Shown here: one piece after another, positions 60,981 to 64,000 of the stretch
Position numbering within the stretch: position 1 is the first letter of the stretch
Layout: each line of letters begins with the position of its first letter
Assembly: GCF_048595755.1 (NCBI RefSeq)
Contig: NZ_CP184360.1
Span: 3,038,001-3,102,000, forward strand
From: Luteococcus sp048595755
Lineage (GTDB): Bacteria > Actinomycetota > Actinomycetes > Propionibacteriales > Propionibacteriaceae
Length of the DNA: 64,000 nucleotides
Reading direction: 5' to 3'
Position numbers and translations under genes: made by a program
The notes under the pieces: model-generated
What the model was told of the DNA's origin: nothing
Database searches by the model: none
The model's input: the letters and a program-made list of their open reading frames with translations, nothing else

Positions 60981-63524
60981 TTGGCGACCAGGAAGACCCG
61001 TTCCACCGACGAGACCGACGAGGACTACACCGAGCGGATCGTCGACGTCGACGTCTCGAGCGAGATGGAGACCAGCTTCCTCGAATACGCGTACTCGGTC
61101 ATCTACGCCCGCGCCCTGCCCGATGCGCGCGACGGTCTCAAGCCGGTGCAGCGCCGCATCCTGTACTCGATGGACGACATGGGCGTGCGCCCCGACAAGG
61201 GCCACGTCAAGAGTGCCCGCGTCGTCGGCGAGGTGATGGGCAAGCTGCACCCGCACGGTGACACCGCGATCTACGACGCACTGGTGCGCACCGCGCAGAG
61301 CTGGTCGATGCGCCTGCCCCTGGTGGACGGGCACGGCAACTTCGGTTCGCTGGATGCCGGCCCGGCCGCGATGCGTTACACCGAGTGCCGGATGGCCCCC
61401 TCGGCGATGGCGATGACCGCCGGGCTGGACGAGGACACCGTCGACTTCAAGCCGAACTACGACGGCAAGCAGACCGAACCCTCGGTGCTGCCGTCGGCCT
61501 TCCCCAACCTGCTGGTCAACGGCGCCACCGGCATCGCGGTGGGCATGGCCACCAACATGCCGCCACACAACCTGGTGGAGGTGGTGCAGGGGCTGCGCCA
61601 CCTGATCAAGCACCCCGAGGCCAGCCTCGAGGAGTTGATGCGCTTCATCCCCGGCCCGGACCTGCCCACCGGAGGCAAGATCATCGGGCTGGACGGCATC
61701 GCCGACGCCTATGCCACCGGCCGCGGCTCCTTCAAGATCCGCGCCACGGCCCGCATCGAGCAGGTCAGCCCCCGCCGCAAGGGCATCGTGGTCACCGAGC
61801 TGCCCTACACGGTGGGCCCCGAGAAGATCATCGAGCAGGTGAAGACCCTTGTGCAGAACAAGAAGATCACCGGCATCGCCGACATCAAGGACCTCTCCGA
61901 CATCAACAACCCCACGCGCTTGGTGATCGAGGTCAAGAACGGCATCAATCCCGAGGCGATGCTGCAGCAGCTCTACAAGAGCACCAAGCTGCAGGACTCC
62001 TTCGGCATCAACAATGTCGCCCTGGTGGACGGCCAGCCCAGCACGCTGGGACTCAAGGACCTGCTCGAGGTCTACCTGCAGCACCGCTTCGACGTGACGC
62101 TGCGCCGCACGAAGTTCCGGCTGGGCAAGGCCACCGACCGGCTGCACATCGTCGAGGGCCGGCTGCTGGCCATCGTCGACATCGACGACGTCATCGCCAT
62201 CATCCGCAGCTCCGACGATGCCAACGAGGCGCGCACCCGCTTGATGGAGGCCTTCGAACTCACCGAGGTGCAGGCCAACGACATCCTCGACATCCCGCTG
62301 CGGCGCCTGACCAAGTTCAGCGTCATCGAGCTGGAGAAGGAACGCACGGAGCTGGAGCAGACCATCGCCCGGCTCACCGAGATCATCGAGGACCGTGAGG
62401 TGCTGGCCGCCCTGGTCAGCGACGAGCTGGCGGAGGTGGCCAAGACCTACGGCGATCCGCGCCGCACCGTGCTGCTGGCCAGCTCGGGTGAGGTCACCGG
62501 CGCGCAGGCGACCCCGCTCGAGGTGCCCGATGCGCCCTGCTGGGTGATGATGAGCGCCACCGGCCTGCTGGCCCGGATGGACACCCCCGACGAGATCTCG
62601 ATCGGGGGCGGCCGAGCGCAGCACGACGTGGTGGTCAGCGCCATCCGCACCACCAGCCGTGCCGACTTCGGCGTGATCACCAACCGGGGCAGGCTGATCC
62701 GGGCCCGGGCCATCGAACTGCCCACCGTGGTGCCCACGGCCAGCTCGCCGAACCTCAAGGGCGGTTCCCGTGCCACCGAGCTCTATGCCTTCGACAAGGA
62801 CGAACGTCCCATCGCCCTGACCAGCCTGGACGAGAAGTCCTTGGGCCTGGCAGTCGGCACCCGTCAGGGCGTGGTCAAGCGCGTCAATCCCGAGGTCTTG
62901 AACAAGGACTCCTGGGAGATCATCCGGCTGGCGCCCAAGGACGAGCTGGTCGGGGCGGTGGAGCTGGGCGATGAGAACCAGCACCTGGTCTTCGTCTCCA
63001 GCGACGCGCAGCTGCTGCACTTCGCCGCCAGTGCGGTGCGTTCTCAGGGCCGTGCCGGCGGCGGTGTGGCCGGCATCAAGCTGGGCAAGGACGCCCACGC
63101 CATCTGGTTCGGTGCGGCCCCCGCCCAGGGCTCGGTGGTGGTGACGGTCTCCGGATCCTCCGATGCCATCCCCGGCACCGAGGCCGGTTCGGTGAAGGTG
63201 AGTCCCTTCGATGAGTACCCCGCCAAGGGGCGTGCCACCGGCGGTGTGCGGTGTCATCGCTTCCTGCGCGGTGAGGATGCCTTGGTGCTTGCCTGGGCCG
63301 GGCCGGAGCCCGCGGTGGCCTGCGCCGCCAGCGGTGCCGCCGTCGATCTGCCCCCGGCCACCGGCCGGCGTGATGGCTCGGGCATCCCCAGTGCCCAGCC
63401 CATCGCCGCGGTCTCGACGCGGGCGCTGGGGCGTCGCACCGGCGCGGGCGATGCCGCAGACCAGGCCGAGGACCGCCAGGACGAGGTGGCCGAGGACTCC
63501 GATGACCAGGACACGCTGATCTGA
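60981..63524 (+). CDS. parC: DNA topoisomerase IV subunit A (ParC/GyrA family)
   Basis: An 847-residue type IIA topoisomerase breakage-rejoining subunit. The active Tyr is Y133 in AAMRYTECRM; the quinolone-pocket helix reads HPHGDTAIYDALVR. The C-terminal beta-pinwheel is short and lacks the GyrA box, so I favour ParC over GyrA. The tail (last ~70 residues) is acidic and low-complexity. TTG 60981 has AAGGAG nine bases upstream. No parE is adjacent in the window. Confidence 0.88.
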   Translation: MATRKTRSTDETDEDYTERIVDVDVSSEMETSFLEYAYSVIYARALPDARDGLKPVQRRILYSMDDMGVRPDKGHVKSARVVGEVMGKLHPHGDTAIYDALVRTAQSWSMRLPLVDGHGNFGSLDAGPAAMRYTECRMAPSAMAMTAGLDEDTVDFKPNYDGKQTEPSVLPSAFPNLLVNGATGIAVGMATNMPPHNLVEVVQGLRHLIKHPEASLEELMRFIPGPDLPTGGKIIGLDGIADAYATGRGSFKIRATARIEQVSPRRKGIVVTELPYTVGPEKIIEQVKTLVQNKKITGIADIKDLSDINNPTRLVIEVKNGINPEAMLQQLYKSTKLQDSFGINNVALVDGQPSTLGLKDLLEVYLQHRFDVTLRRTKFRLGKATDRLHIVEGRLLAIVDIDDVIAIIRSSDDANEARTRLMEAFELTEVQANDILDIPLRRLTKFSVIELEKERTELEQTIARLTEIIEDREVLAALVSDELAEVAKTYGDPRRTVLLASSGEVTGAQATPLEVPDAPCWVMMSATGLLARMDTPDEISIGGGRAQHDVVVSAIRTTSRADFGVITNRGRLIRARAIELPTVVPTASSPNLKGGSRATELYAFDKDERPIALTSLDEKSLGLAVGTRQGVVKRVNPEVLNKDSWEIIRLAPKDELVGAVELGDENQHLVFVSSDAQLLHFAASAVRSQGRAGGGVAGIKLGKDAHAIWFGAAPAQGSVVVTVSGSSDAIPGTEAGSVKVSPFDEYPAKGRATGGVRCHRFLRGEDALVLAWAGPEPAVACAASGAAVDLPPATGRRDGSGIPSAQPIAAVSTRALGRRTGAGDAADQAEDRQDEVAEDSDDQDTLI

Positions 63525-63592
63525 CCCCGACCGGTGGCGGCGGCTGGGGATTTTCCATGCTGGTCATCGGCGCGTCACGGGCTCGCCAGGAG

Positions 63593-63598
63593 TAGGTT
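63593..63598 (+). promoter_or_regulatory. -10 element (TAGGTT) of a leaderless promoter
   Basis: TAGGTT, seven bases, then ATG 63606 of the carbonic anhydrase gene. Confidence 0.6.
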
Positions 63599-63605
63599 TC
63601 TTCCC

Positions 63606-64000
63606 ATGGGTGACTTCAACGACCTGCTGGAAGCAAATGATCGTTATGCCGAGGATTTCCACGACGGGGGCTTCGACGGCATCGCCAGGGCTGGCGTGCT
63701 CGTCATCACCTGCATGGACTCGCGCATCGAGCCGCTGAGCATGCTCGGCCTGAAGCTGGGCGACGCCAAGATCCTGCGCAGCCCGGGTGGTCGGGTCACC
63801 CCCGACGTGCTGACCGGCTGCATCGTCGGATCGCACCTGCTGAACGTGAACCGGATCATGGTGGTGCAGCACACCCGCTGCGCCATGGCCTCGGGCACCG
63901 ACGAGGAGGTGGCCGACAAGATCATCGAGGTGAGCAAGATGGACCTGCGCGGCATGACCTTCGGCGCCAACCCCGAGCAGGACCGCACGCTCGACTTCGA
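63606..64000 (+). CDS. Beta-carbonic anhydrase (5' part)
   Basis: The first ~131 residues of a beta-class carbonic anhydrase, cut by the window end. The zinc ligands appear in VITCMDSRIEP (Cys, with the Asp-Arg dyad) and VVQHTRCAM (His, Cys). It interconverts carbon dioxide and bicarbonate. The start is ATG 63606 with no Shine-Dalgarno site, seven bases after TAGGTT. Confidence 0.9.
   Translation, partial: MGDFNDLLEANDRYAEDFHDGGFDGIARAGVLVITCMDSRIEPLSMLGLKLGDAKILRSPGGRVTPDVLTGCIVGSHLLNVNRIMVVQHTRCAMASGTDEEVADKIIEVSKMDLRGMTFGANPEQDRTLDF

Noticed and set aside
59295..63257. A 1,320-codon minus-strand frame opposite parC and the App1-like gene
   Set aside because: Low-complexity antisense of genes with clear catalytic motifs.

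Overview
This is a high-GC actinobacterial chromosome segment carrying almost entirely core genes. The marks are AdnAB, the mtrA-mtrB-lpqB system, DUF3107, DUF3052, DUF5998 and Rv3235-family genes, a prfB-ftsE-ftsX-smpB cluster, a single-chain AceE, and many start codons that sit 6-7 bases after a -10 hexamer (leaderless mRNAs). Gene order and content fit the Propionibacteriaceae (Propionibacteriales); this placement is an inference, not a database result.

Layout. 1-18.3 kb is repair-rich: the end of recD, nudC, the break-resection pair adnA/adnB, a cold-shock gene, a stand-alone LigD polymerase domain coupled to a PP2C phosphatase, DUF3107, a ferritin-like protein, a DEAD-box helicase, an HpcH/HpaI aldolase, trpS behind a Trp-codon attenuator, a PHP phosphoesterase, DUF2505 and a Ku operon. 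18.8-26.4 kb holds an Rv3235-family gene, secA, a YcaQ-like protein, a Nudix hydrolase, a glutamine amidotransferase, hpf and comF. 26.4-31 kb is lpqB-mtrB-mtrA (read mtrA to lpqB) and yqgE. 31-34 kb has tcdA-tatD, then a decayed stretch of about 0.5 kb that ends at the 3' end of the tmRNA gene ssrA. 34-42.7 kb carries DUF1707, FKBP, DUF2207, smpB, an EnvC-like M23 protein, ftsX, ftsE, prfB, a YqeY-like gene and tRNA-Val. 42.8-53.3 kb is the most accessory part: a tail-spike-like beta-helix protein, catalase with a paired operator, an APC permease, an aldo/keto reductase, a structured intergenic region with a tRNA-like remnant, an SPFH protein, a nitrilase, an ABC exporter and DUF3052. 53.4-64 kb contains aceE, sseA, tdk, a phosphodiesterase-like gene, DUF5998, an App1-like phosphatase, a topoisomerase IV A subunit (parC) and the start of a beta-carbonic anhydrase.

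How the genes work together. Several modules cooperate: double-strand-break processing (RecD, AdnAB) and end joining (Ku, LigD polymerase); trans-translation (ssrA with smpB 3 kb away) beside release factor 2; divisome hydrolase control (FtsEX with an M23 protein); and envelope signalling (MtrAB-LpqB).

The most notable signal is a complete four-arm transcription attenuator in front of trpS. It has an 18-residue leader peptide with tandem Trp codons, and its own promoter makes the leader peptide apparently leaderless. I found no defence island, CRISPR array, intact prophage or biosynthetic cluster.
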